A stretch of DNA of 15,964 nt from an uncultured Bacilli bacterium (GTDB lineage Bacteria; Bacillota_I; Bacilli_A; RF39; UBA660). A program made the position numbers and the translations under genes. The stretch is taken from positions 1-15,964 of the forward strand of contig CAKOMC010000032.1 in the NCBI GenBank assembly GCA_934096535.1. The letters are read 5' to 3'. Under the pieces are notes generated by a model. That model saw nothing but the letters and a program-made list of their open reading frames with translations, did not search any database and was not told the origin of the DNA. Below are positions 7,975 to 13,878 of this stretch, piece after piece; the first letter of the stretch is position 1, and each line of letters opens with the position of its first letter.

Positions 7975-8115
7975 ATCGTATTCCTTCTTTCTATCTTATC
8001 ATTTTCTAGAGGTAGTTAAAAATACTCCCTCTAATTATACTTATTGGTAACAGAACTCTGATTTCCTTCTTTTTTTTGCTCATTTTTTTCTAAAAATTAC
8101 AATTTTCTTCTAAAT

Positions 8116-8143
8116 TCGACACTTTCTTGACACTTTTTATAAA
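8116..8143 (+). promoter_or_regulatory. Possible distal promoter for the 547-residue gene
   Basis: TCGACA (8116..8121), a 16-base spacer and TATAAA (8138..8143) each match the housekeeping consensus at five of six positions. The spacer contains a second, overlapping TTGACA, so the GACACTTT octamer occurs twice within 20 bases. A transcript from here would carry the G-rich tract at 8155..8165 in a leader of about 115 bases. Confidence 0.35.
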
Positions 8144-8211
8144 CTATACCCTCTGGGTGGGTGGGTTAAGAAGTGATCATAAAAACTAGACTATTCTTAT
8201 AGTAACTAACC

Positions 8212-8240
8212 TTGACTTCATCTGGTAAATATCTTAAGAT
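8212..8240 (+). promoter_or_regulatory. Promoter for the 547-residue gene
   Basis: TTGACT (8212..8217), an exact 17-base spacer and TAAGAT (8235..8240) form a housekeeping-type promoter: five of six bases in the -35 and four of six in the -10. The start would be near 8247 and the ATG at 8268 follows with an AAGAAGG ribosome site eight bases ahead. Confidence 0.5.
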
Positions 8241-8267
8241 AATTTAATAAGAAAGAAGGTTTCATAT

Positions 8268-9911
8268 ATGAATTATGATTTATCAAGAGGATATAAAAAG
8301 TATGATGCTATTCATAAAGATATAGAAGGAATATTAGAAAAATTAAGTGATATTTTTAATGTTGAAAAATTTCAAAAAGAATTAAAAAAAATTGATATTA
8401 TAGTTGATTCTAATAAATCAGTTATTAAAATGAAAACTTTAACTAAAAAGACAAATCATCAAAATATGCAAGAAGAGTTTGAAGCTCTTGTTTATGATCC
8501 CTATATTAATGATTTAAAAAATTTAAAGGAAGAAATTGAAAACGAATTATACCCATTTTACAAAATCTATCTTTTATATAGTAAGATAAATTTGGGTATT
8601 GCTAAAATATCTAATGAAAATATTGTCGATGTTATTGATGCCGCCAAAAGATTAATTAGTTCCTTAAATCTTATAGAAAAAAAGCTAACAATAGAAGAAC
8701 AAGATATTATTAATAAGGCTTACAAAGCTCTTTATGATGTCATTCTTTATGAGGAAATATTTACCAGAAATGATATTTTAGAAGCTGTTAAAAAGCTTAA
8801 TACTTCAGCCTTTCAAGAAAACTTAGGGCGTCTTCTAGCAAATGATATTAAAAAGTTAAAAAAAGAAGAAATTATTGATGAAGAATTAAAAATTATTGAT
8901 ACTGAAGGTTTGGGTTTTGATTATCTAAATGAAGCAATTATTAATAAAATAAGTAGAAGAACCGTTGGTGAAACGAACTCGATATATCAAAAAAGAAAGA
9001 AAAAAACTCTTGAAGATCTTAATTTTTCAATAGCGGCTTTTGAAGAAAGAAAAAACAGTTATACTTTCAAGCAACTAGAAACTAAGCATAAGATTAAAAA
9101 TTTAAAATTAAGTAAAAATCTTCTAAAATTAAAAGCAGTATCTATCGTTTTAATTCCTGTTATCACTTTTACTACTGGTTACAAGATAGGCAGGTTAAAA
9201 TCCAATGAAATTACCGAATATCAAACTATTACGCAAAAAATAGATTTAAATACGGGCAAGTTGCTTGCTGACCCCCAAAAAGAATTTGATGAAAAACCTA
9301 CTACTTATGTTGCTACCATTTTAGAATGTAGTCCTTGGTATAAGAAAGATGATAATAATTATATTAGAAATATCACAGCATATGACTATATTAATCCTCC
9401 TGATATAAAAGATGATTTTCATGTTAATATGGATAATTTAGAAGGTAATTTGGTCGTTAAATATCAGTATAGTGAAAACACAACTTCATTAGCTAAAAAT
9501 GAAACCACAGATGAACCTCAAATCATTTTAATCGAAACTTATCAAGATAAATCAGTCACTAGAAAAAGTACTAAATTTATTATTCCTTTTACCACAACGG
9601 GAGCCATTTTAGGTCTTGGTATAGATAATATGTTATGTATATTTCTAGTATATGATCCTGAAGAAATTAAGAAAAAGTTTAAAAAATTAGATGAGAAGAT
9701 TAAAGAATGTAATTTAACTCAAGAACAAATAAATAATGAATTAAAAAGTATGCAAGAAGATGCTACTAATATTCTTAAAAGTATGGATGATGCCAAAAGA
9801 AAATATGGTAATATTAATATTGATACCTCTTCTTTAGAAAATAAAAATGTCAGAAGTCTAAAAAAAAGACTTAAGTATCTTAAGTCCCTTCCTAAGTCTA
9901 TTAACTCATAA
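8268..9911 (+). CDS. Hypothetical membrane protein with helical cytosolic arms
   Basis: I do not recognise this 547-residue protein. The first 285 residues are charged and helical with no signal peptide (coiled-coil tendency near 15-45, 80-95 and 225-285). Then come a membrane helix at about 289-306, a polar stretch of about 130 residues (Asp/Asn/Thr-rich, with a Cys-Ser-Pro-Trp at 354-357), a second membrane helix at about 437-462, and a final 85-residue coiled-coil tail starting with YDPEEIKKKFKKLDEKIKE. With two helices, both long arms should be inside the cell and the central 130 residues outside. No enzyme motif is visible. It is transcribed alone on the plus strand between SpoVS and a convergent BI-1 gene. 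A sensor or envelope-tethering role would fit the shape, but nothing in the sequence proves it. Confidence 0.75.
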   Translation: MNYDLSRGYKKYDAIHKDIEGILEKLSDIFNVEKFQKELKKIDIIVDSNKSVIKMKTLTKKTNHQNMQEEFEALVYDPYINDLKNLKEEIENELYPFYKIYLLYSKINLGIAKISNENIVDVIDAAKRLISSLNLIEKKLTIEEQDIINKAYKALYDVILYEEIFTRNDILEAVKKLNTSAFQENLGRLLANDIKKLKKEEIIDEELKIIDTEGLGFDYLNEAIINKISRRTVGETNSIYQKRKKKTLEDLNFSIAAFEERKNSYTFKQLETKHKIKNLKLSKNLLKLKAVSIVLIPVITFTTGYKIGRLKSNEITEYQTITQKIDLNTGKLLADPQKEFDEKPTTYVATILECSPWYKKDDNNYIRNITAYDYINPPDIKDDFHVNMDNLEGNLVVKYQYSENTTSLAKNETTDEPQIILIETYQDKSVTRKSTKFIIPFTTTGAILGLGIDNMLCIFLVYDPEEIKKKFKKLDEKIKECNLTQEQINNELKSMQEDATNILKSMDDAKRKYGNINIDTSSLENKNVRSLKKRLKYLKSLPKSINS

Positions 9912-9928
9912 CAGTTAATAGCTTTTTT
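9898..9928 (+). terminator. Rho-independent terminator overlapping the stop codon
   Basis: CTATTAACT (9898..9906) and AGTTAATAG (9913..9921) pair perfectly over nine bases with a 6-base loop, followed by CTTTTTT. The stem begins inside the last codons of the 547-residue gene and includes its stop codon (9909..9911); the T-run reaches the stop codon of the convergent BI-1 gene. It is a compact end for the plus-strand gene. Confidence 0.75.
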
Positions 9929-10577
9929 AATTATCCTGACTTTTTCCAAAGAACTGGATTAATCTTATAAATAAGTTAATAAAATCTAAGTATAATTGAA
10001 AAGCGCCATAAATAGCTATATTTTCTTCGGGAATAGCTATAAACTTATCTGAGTTCATAATCATCTTAACATCATATGCTGTATATCCTAAGAAAACAAT
10101 AACTGCAATTGTAGAAATAATAAAGTCTAAAGAACTACTACCAATAAAGATATTAATAATTCCACAAAGAATAATAGCAATTAAACCCATTAGTAAGTAA
10201 GAACCCATTTTACTTAAATCTAGTTTAGTTGTAGCCCCAATAAGCGCAAAAATAGCAAATACAATCGCTGTTATTAAGAATACATAAATTAATGAAGCTA
10301 ATTCAAAATAAACAAAATATGTTGAAAAGAATAGTCCATTAACAAATGAATACAAAATAAAACAAGCTTTTGCAGCGCCCGAGGACATCTTACTTATGCG
10401 TAATGAAAAGAAGAAAGCCACGGCAAGCTCAACAACTAGTATCGTAAATAAGCCTAAACCTGATACCACATTAGCAACCATATTTTGATTAGTAGATACT
10501 AAAAAACCAGTTCCAAATGTTACTAAAAGTCCTACTACCATCCAGCCAAATACTTTCGTTAAAAATTTATTATTCAT
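9927..10577 (-). CDS. Bax inhibitor-1/YccA family membrane protein
   Basis: A 216-residue protein with seven hydrophobic segments. It is a standard-length member of the BI-1 (TMBIM, UPF0005) family, whose best-studied bacterial member is YetJ of Bacillus subtilis, a pH-dependent calcium leak channel. The family signature stands near the end: GYTAYDVKMI with D169 and GAFQLYLDFINLFIRLIQFF with D198. These are the likely counterparts of the two aspartates that form the pH-sensing pair in YetJ. The final segment is followed by a short polar tail. The AAGGAGG ribosome site is strong and close (four bases) to the ATG. The gene has its own promoter and lies downstream of mreCD on the same strand. 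The family call is firm; channel activity here is inferred from the family. Confidence 0.93.
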   Translation of the reverse strand: MNNKFLTKVFGWMVVGLLVTFGTGFLVSTNQNMVANVVSGLGLFTILVVELAVAFFFSLRISKMSSGAAKACFILYSFVNGLFFSTYFVYFELASLIYVFLITAIVFAIFALIGATTKLDLSKMGSYLLMGLIAIILCGIINIFIGSSSLDFIISTIAVIVFLGYTAYDVKMIMNSDKFIAIPEENIAIYGAFQLYLDFINLFIRLIQFFGKSQDN

Positions 10578-10594
10578 TTTCCCTCCTTAAAACT

Positions 10595-10623
10595 ATTATA
10601 TAATAAAGATTATAAAATGTCTA
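10595..10623 (-). promoter_or_regulatory. Strong housekeeping promoter for the BI-1 gene
   Basis: On the minus strand TAGACA (10623..10618), a 17-base spacer and TATAAT (10600..10595) match the consensus at five and six of six positions. The start would be near 10588, about ten bases ahead of the ATG at 10577, so the AAGGAGG site would sit almost at the 5' end of the message. Confidence 0.7.
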
Positions 10624-10625
10624 AA

Positions 10626-10657
10626 AGATTAAAATCTAAATATTAATCTTAATATTT
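10626..10657 (-). terminator. Weak AT-only hairpins at the end of mreD
   Basis: Two adjacent inverted repeats lie here: AAATATTA/TAATATTT with a 4-base loop (10638..10657), overlapping the mreD stop, and AGATT/AATCT with a 2-base loop (10626..10637), followed on the minus strand by only three T. They may end the mreCD message, but the stems hold almost no G or C, so some read-through into the BI-1 gene is likely. Confidence 0.3.
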
Positions 10658-10990
10658 AAAATTAAATATTTCTTTATTAAAATAATAAAAATAGAAAAAA
10701 ATAAAAATAAATATAATAAAACTATTTAATGTTATATTAAGATTAAAAAAGATAAGATAAACTATTAAACTTTTTAAAAATTTATTACTTATATTTAAAT
10801 AATGTAATCTTTTAAAAAGAATTATACTTAAGAATACAATAAGATAAAATAAATTATGGGTCAAATATATAATAATAAGTATACTTAAAATATTAAGATA
10901 ATCTTTTTGATATAATAAATAAAAAAGATAAAAAGAAGTATTAAAAGGACTTAAACTATAAAAAAGAATATCTATGATTAAATAAATCAT
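10649..10990 (-). CDS. mreD: MreD-like small membrane protein
   Basis: A 113-residue, extremely hydrophobic and AT-coded protein with four or so membrane segments and a Tyr/Phe/Asn-rich tail. It has little recognisable sequence by itself. The call rests on position: its ATG overlaps the stop codon of the MreC gene by four bases (ATGA, 10987..10990), the classic mreC-mreD arrangement, and MreD is a poorly conserved multipass protein of the rod-shape (elongasome) complex. Known MreD proteins are usually 150-180 residues with five or six helices, so this one is short. No frameshift extends it, as the stop at 10649 is followed by hairpins. It could instead be an unrelated membrane partner of MreC. 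Confidence 0.55.
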   Translation of the reverse strand: MIYLIIDILFYSLSPFNTSFYLFYLLYQKDYLNILSILIIIYLTHNLFYLIVFLSIILFKRLHYLNISNKFLKSLIVYLIFFNLNITLNSFIIFIFIFFYFYYFNKEIFNFKY

Positions 10991-11568
10991 ATGGTATACT
11001 CCGTTAGAATTAAACAGTAATTAGTATCAATCTTATTAATATTTATATTACAAGTAGTTATATTATCACTTATACTACAAGTATCTATCTTACCAATAAG
11101 TAAATTACTAGGTAAATTAGTAAGCCCACTTGTATAGACTTTGGAATCCCTTTTTATATTAACATTATTATTTATGATTATTTTATTATCTTTATATAAA
11201 CCAGCATAATTATCTACTCTAACTGATATTGTTAAATTATAAATAGGTACTAGAGTATTATCAGTATTAGTAATACCAATTAGTCCTCTATCATTAATTA
11301 CTGGGTGTTTAGGTTCAATAAAAGTATTACTTTTTAAATAATAAATATTACTATTATACAGATTCTTAATTAATATTTTACTTATTATATAATCATAATT
11401 ATTATATTTAATATTACTTAGATTCTCTATTTCTTCTTTTAAAGAAGTATTTTCTAATTCTAATAAGTTATATTTTATTTTATCTATATCATTACTTTTT
11501 ATTAAATCTAAGAAAGGATTAATAAGTAATAATAAAAAAATAGGTATATATTTTAATATCTTTTTCAT
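10987..11568 (-). CDS. mreC: Rod-shape determining protein MreC (short form)
   Basis: The protein has the MreC layout: a basic start, one membrane helix at about residues 6-19, a short coiled coil (about 27-53) and a beta-rich outer domain. That domain carries the signature PVINDRGLIGI, the strand TISVRVDNYAGLY and the loop DSKVYTSGLTNLPSNLLIGKI, which is where MreC proteins read GD.V.TSGLGG.FP.G..IG.V. MreC bridges MreB filaments and the peptidoglycan synthases of the elongasome. I chose the ATG at 11568 (193 residues) because MKKILKY is a normal opening; a GTG at 11577 in the same frame has no ribosome site. Even the chosen start has only a weak site (GTGAT). At under 200 residues it is shorter than typical MreC (250-300). 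mreB is not in the window and MreD follows with a 4-base overlap. Confidence 0.8.
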   Translation of the reverse strand: MKKILKYIPIFLLLLINPFLDLIKSNDIDKIKYNLLELENTSLKEEIENLSNIKYNNYDYIISKILIKNLYNSNIYYLKSNTFIEPKHPVINDRGLIGITNTDNTLVPIYNLTISVRVDNYAGLYKDNKIIINNNVNIKRDSKVYTSGLTNLPSNLLIGKIDTCSISDNITTCNININKIDTNYCLILTEYTI

Positions 11569-11589
11569 CTTAATCACATTTATAGTATG

Positions 11590-11615
11590 AAAAAAATCGT
11601 ATGTTTTATACGATT
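11590..11615 (-). terminator. Rho-independent terminator after the glycine-rich surface protein
   Basis: AATCGTAT (11595..11602) and ATACGATT (11608..11615) pair over eight bases with a 5-base loop. On the minus strand the stem is followed by at least five T (11594..11590). It lies 15 bases after the stop codon at 11631 and separates this gene from mreC. Confidence 0.75.
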
Positions 11616-11630
11616 ATTTATGATTAGTTC

Positions 11631-13094
11631 TTAATCTATACTTACTAGGGTTATTCTGGCATAACCATTTCCTTTTTTAGCACAGTAACTAGTTGGTGTT
11701 TCTTCATTACAAGTAGTTGATATAGTTTTCGTGCTTTCTTCATTAGATTCTTCACAGTTATAGCAATACATGACTTTATCTTTTAAAAGTGAATTTCCTA
11801 TATAGCCGGAGCCACCACCGGCACCATATGCAGTCCTTCCGGCACCACCGCCATAGTAGCCTCCCCCTCCGCCTGAACCGTAGTTATTTGGACCGATTGT
11901 AGATTCTCCTATTCCAAATTTTGCAGCAGTTTGTCCATTAACTTTACAGCCGGTTGTAGTACCACCAGAAAATTGAGTTGATTTATTTCCAAAAGTCAAA
12001 ACTCTATGCCAACCACAAATACCACCATTGTTCAGATTCGGTGGCAAATTGCCATTAAATCCGCCGCCAGAGCCGCCATCGGCAGCAAACGCATAGTAGG
12101 AATAACTGCCTCCGCCTCCGCTGGAAACAATAATTATATCTTTTTTACTATTTTCTAATGTACTTAATAATCCAGATTTTGTTGCAATATGTGTTGCACC
12201 GCCACCAGAACCAGCACTATCTACACAGTTTGCTACAAATGCTGAACCACCGCCATTAAAAGTTTCAGGAGCTGAACAATTTTCGGTAAGATTAATTGAT
12301 GCTTCATTTGTCGAAGTGCCACCTTGACCCACATATACATATAACCTATTACCAATATTGAAGTTAATATATCCACTAGAATATCCGCCGCTACCACCAA
12401 TTTTCGACATTATTCCGTTGATATTAGAGTATGTGTCTGCTCCCTGTGCTCCCCATGTTTCTAATTTATAAGTTCCAGAAACAGGTGCCACAAATGTTTG
12501 TTCTTCTCCAGTATAATCAAAATTAAATACAGTAGCACCAGTATAATTTATAGGTTTACCAACTACTACTATTTTTGATTTAAAAGATTTAATCTCATTA
12601 TTTAAATCTTCTAAAGTAGTATTATAGTCAATCCATAATCGTAAAGAATAATCCTTACTTTCTCTAGATTTTAAAATACCTGTAGTAAGTTTTCTACTTT
12701 CAATACTACTTGTATTTACTTTATCTGTAGAATCATAACTACTAAGTAAATTTATATTACCTTCAAACATGACATCTATAAATTTACTAGATAAAGTGCT
12801 ATTATTTGATACTTCTAAGTTAATATTATATTGAGCAGTAATGTCACAAGTGTTAGTAACGGTAAAAGTATATGGAGTTAAATTTTTACCTTTATCATTA
12901 CTTATTGGATAAGCATTATTTAAAGATATATTATTTTCTTTGTTAGTTAAAGATAAATCAAAACACTCTGTATAAGCAGTGTTATTAGTATCTTGTGATA
13001 CACTAACATTCCACATCGAATAAGATACTCCTATTCCTAGTAATATTATTAATACTAAAGATACACTTAAAAATATTATATTTTTCTTTGTCAT
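11631..13094 (-). CDS. Surface protein: camelysin/TasA-like N-domain plus glycine-rich (ALK-type) domain
   Basis: A 487-residue exported protein. Residues 5-27 form a hydrophobic signal or anchor (IIFLSVSLVLIILLGIGVSYS), of the kind seen in SipW-dependent camelysin/TasA-like proteins. Residues 44-182 form a beta-rich domain with CFDLSLTNKEN, AYPISNDKGKNLTPYTFTV, NTCD and a closing FKSKIVVVG, shared almost motif for motif with the 654-residue protein upstream. Residues 188-484 are a glycine-rich domain of the Gly_rich (PF12810, ALK-like) type: FDYTGEEQTFVAPVSGTYKL, then ETWGAQGAD, YVYVGQGG, SGGGATHIA, SSGGGGS, GGGGGYYGGGAG and a final GYARITLV. The domain's binding partner is unknown. Four cysteines near the end may pair. 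An AAAGGAG site nine bases before the ATG supports the start. It is not in a tight operon: a terminator follows and a repeat-rich leader precedes it. Confidence 0.85.
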   Translation of the reverse strand: MTKKNIIFLSVSLVLIILLGIGVSYSMWNVSVSQDTNNTAYTECFDLSLTNKENNISLNNAYPISNDKGKNLTPYTFTVTNTCDITAQYNINLEVSNNSTLSSKFIDVMFEGNINLLSSYDSTDKVNTSSIESRKLTTGILKSRESKDYSLRLWIDYNTTLEDLNNEIKSFKSKIVVVGKPINYTGATVFNFDYTGEEQTFVAPVSGTYKLETWGAQGADTYSNINGIMSKIGGSGGYSSGYINFNIGNRLYVYVGQGGTSTNEASINLTENCSAPETFNGGGSAFVANCVDSAGSGGGATHIATKSGLLSTLENSKKDIIIVSSGGGGSYSYYAFAADGGSGGGFNGNLPPNLNNGGICGWHRVLTFGNKSTQFSGGTTTGCKVNGQTAAKFGIGESTIGPNNYGSGGGGGYYGGGAGRTAYGAGGGSGYIGNSLLKDKVMYCYNCEESNEESTKTISTTCNEETPTSYCAKKGNGYARITLVSID

Positions 13095-13219
13095 TTGTAT
13101 TTACTCCTTTATATTCATAAAAGTAACTGGGGCCATTTTTGATAAGAGAATTATAAATAAACCATACTAAAATATTTATATTTTTTTAGGCCCCAGTTAC
13201 TTAATTATTTGTATTTACT
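13093..13219. repeat. 13-base direct repeat bracketing the leader inverted repeat
   Basis: ATTTGTATTTACT occurs at 13093..13105 and again at 13207..13219 in the same orientation. The first copy is the ribosome-site/start region of the glycine-rich surface gene (AGTAAATACAAATG on the minus strand); the second has lost the start codon. Between them lies the 14-base inverted repeat. The layout resembles an insertion flanked by a duplicated target, but the distances to the inverted repeat are unequal (4 and 15 bases). Confidence 0.6.
13121..13202. repeat. 14-base perfect inverted repeat, 54-base spacer, in the surface-gene leader
   Basis: AAGTAACTGGGGCC (13121..13134) and its exact reverse complement GGCCCCAGTTACTT (13189..13202) bracket 54 bases. 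The GGGGCC cores stand out against the very AT-rich surroundings. The spacer carries on the minus strand a TATAAT (13155..13150), with only a poor -35 (TAAATA) 17 bases upstream. One arm would therefore lie in the 5' untranslated region if transcription starts inside the spacer. Confidence 0.75.
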
Positions 13220-13234
13220 ACACTTATAACCGGA

Positions 13235-13260
13235 CAGTTTTTTAAACCTTTAAAAAACTG
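13235..13260. repeat. 12-base perfect inverted repeat with 2-base loop
   Basis: CAGTTTTTTAAA (13235..13246), CC, then TTTAAAAAACTG (13249..13260). The arms are exact reverse complements. A loop of two is too tight for a normal terminator, and no T-run follows on either strand, so an insertion-sequence end or a protein-binding palindrome is more likely than a terminator. Confidence 0.6.
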
Positions 13261-13355
13261 ATAAAGTCTCCTAACATCTTTTTTGCGTCTTAAAATTGAT
13301 TATACAACCACTTCTTGACATCATTAAATTGAAACTAGAAATGATTGGTGGGTGT

Positions 13356-13644
13356 ATGAACAAAGTATGTAATACGCAAAAAGATATAGCAAAAGGTTTT
13401 ATATATTTTTTCAAAAAATTATGCCCAACATAAGGAAAACTTAACTTAAGATTATTCCTTTTATCCTTCATGGCATGATTATTTCTGAAAGCCTTGTTCC
13501 CTCAGATATTGCTAAAGTTCTTAAAGGTGATTTTTCTCTTGTTCAAATCGAATCTATTATCAAAAAATCATAAGACTTTTTACTAATAAATATTTTGATC
13601 CATATGATTTCTATCGCGAAATCATAGAGCCTTTGAGTCACTAA
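13356..13644 (+). pseudogene. Truncated, frameshifted DDE-type transposase (N-terminal part)
   Basis: On the plus strand, pieces of one protein appear in successive frames. The first is MNKVCNTQKDIAKGFIYFF from an ATG at 13356. After a frame change come IRKT, a stop (13442..13444) and LKIIPFILHGMIISESLV, followed by a DIAKVL...FSLVQIESIIK stretch. After one more single-base shift in the A-run near 13562 comes RLFTNKYFDPYDFYREIIE, ending at 13644. This order (KGF..FFKK, RK..LKIIPFI..GMI.SES, then RR.FTN..FDPY.FY) is that of the N-terminal third of an insertion-sequence transposase common in gut Firmicutes, probably IS4-like. The catalytic part is absent. At least two frameshifts and one nonsense change show long decay. 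Confidence 0.65.
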
Positions 13645-13739
13645 GATATGTAAAATTAAGCTTCAAATTTATACTCTATGATATATAACTTTACCAAATT
13701 ATAACATTTTTTTAAACTCCATTATAAGGTGGAGTGCGT

Positions 13740-13765
13740 TGCTGTGTTAAAAACACAGCATTTTT
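13740..13765 (+). terminator. Terminator-like hairpin downstream of the dead transposase
   Basis: TGCTGTGTT (13740..13748) and AACACAGCA (13752..13760) pair over nine bases with a 3-base loop, followed by TTTTT on the plus strand. It looks like the terminator of the lost insertion sequence or of another plus-strand gene no longer present. On the minus strand, downstream of the surface gene's stop, it is not followed by T. Confidence 0.55.
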
Positions 13766-13878
13766 AAGTTTGATTTATAGACAATATCGGATTTTTAGCA
13801 AAATAACTAGCAACTGGATGAACTTTAAACAGCTTTTAACCAAGTATTTATAGGGTCTTGAGAAAAACTATCAGCTAG

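Larger units (their letters stand above)
7591..8211. other. Long non-coding stretch holding a dead nuclease gene
   Basis: There is no intact gene between the spoVS terminator and the leader of the 547-residue gene. The minus strand at 7672..7974 holds the remains of an Rpn-type nuclease (listed separately). The rest (7975-8150) is T-rich on the plus strand, with a poor hairpin at 8007..8033 (one mismatch in a 10-base stem) and a G-rich tract GGGTGGGTGGG at 8155..8165 just before the promoter region. I see no RNA gene and no tandem array. Confidence 0.6.
13220..13878. other. Scar region without intact genes between the two surface proteins
   Basis: This stretch holds a perfect 12-base inverted repeat (13235..13260), the remains of a transposase on the plus strand (13356..13644) and two small hairpins (13716..13735; 13740..13760). 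From 13770 to 13878 I see nothing recognisable, although the frame of the surface protein continues past its TGA stop for 17 sense codons before the next stop. The whole region looks like the footprint of a lost insertion sequence. Confidence 0.6.

Noticed and set aside
8007..8033. Hairpin TAGAGGTAGT/ACTCCCTCTA as a terminator
   Set aside because: There is an internal mismatch, no T-run on either side and no gene ending here.
13271..13471. Open frame of 66 codons on the minus strand
   Set aside because: It lies antisense to the transposase remains, whose recognisable motifs are on the plus strand.
13740..13760. Hairpin as the structure that marks the target of a diversity-generating retroelement
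   Set aside because: In known systems that hairpin lies within a few bases of the end of the variable region; this one is about 200 bases away and is followed by T on the plus strand, so a terminator is the simpler reading.
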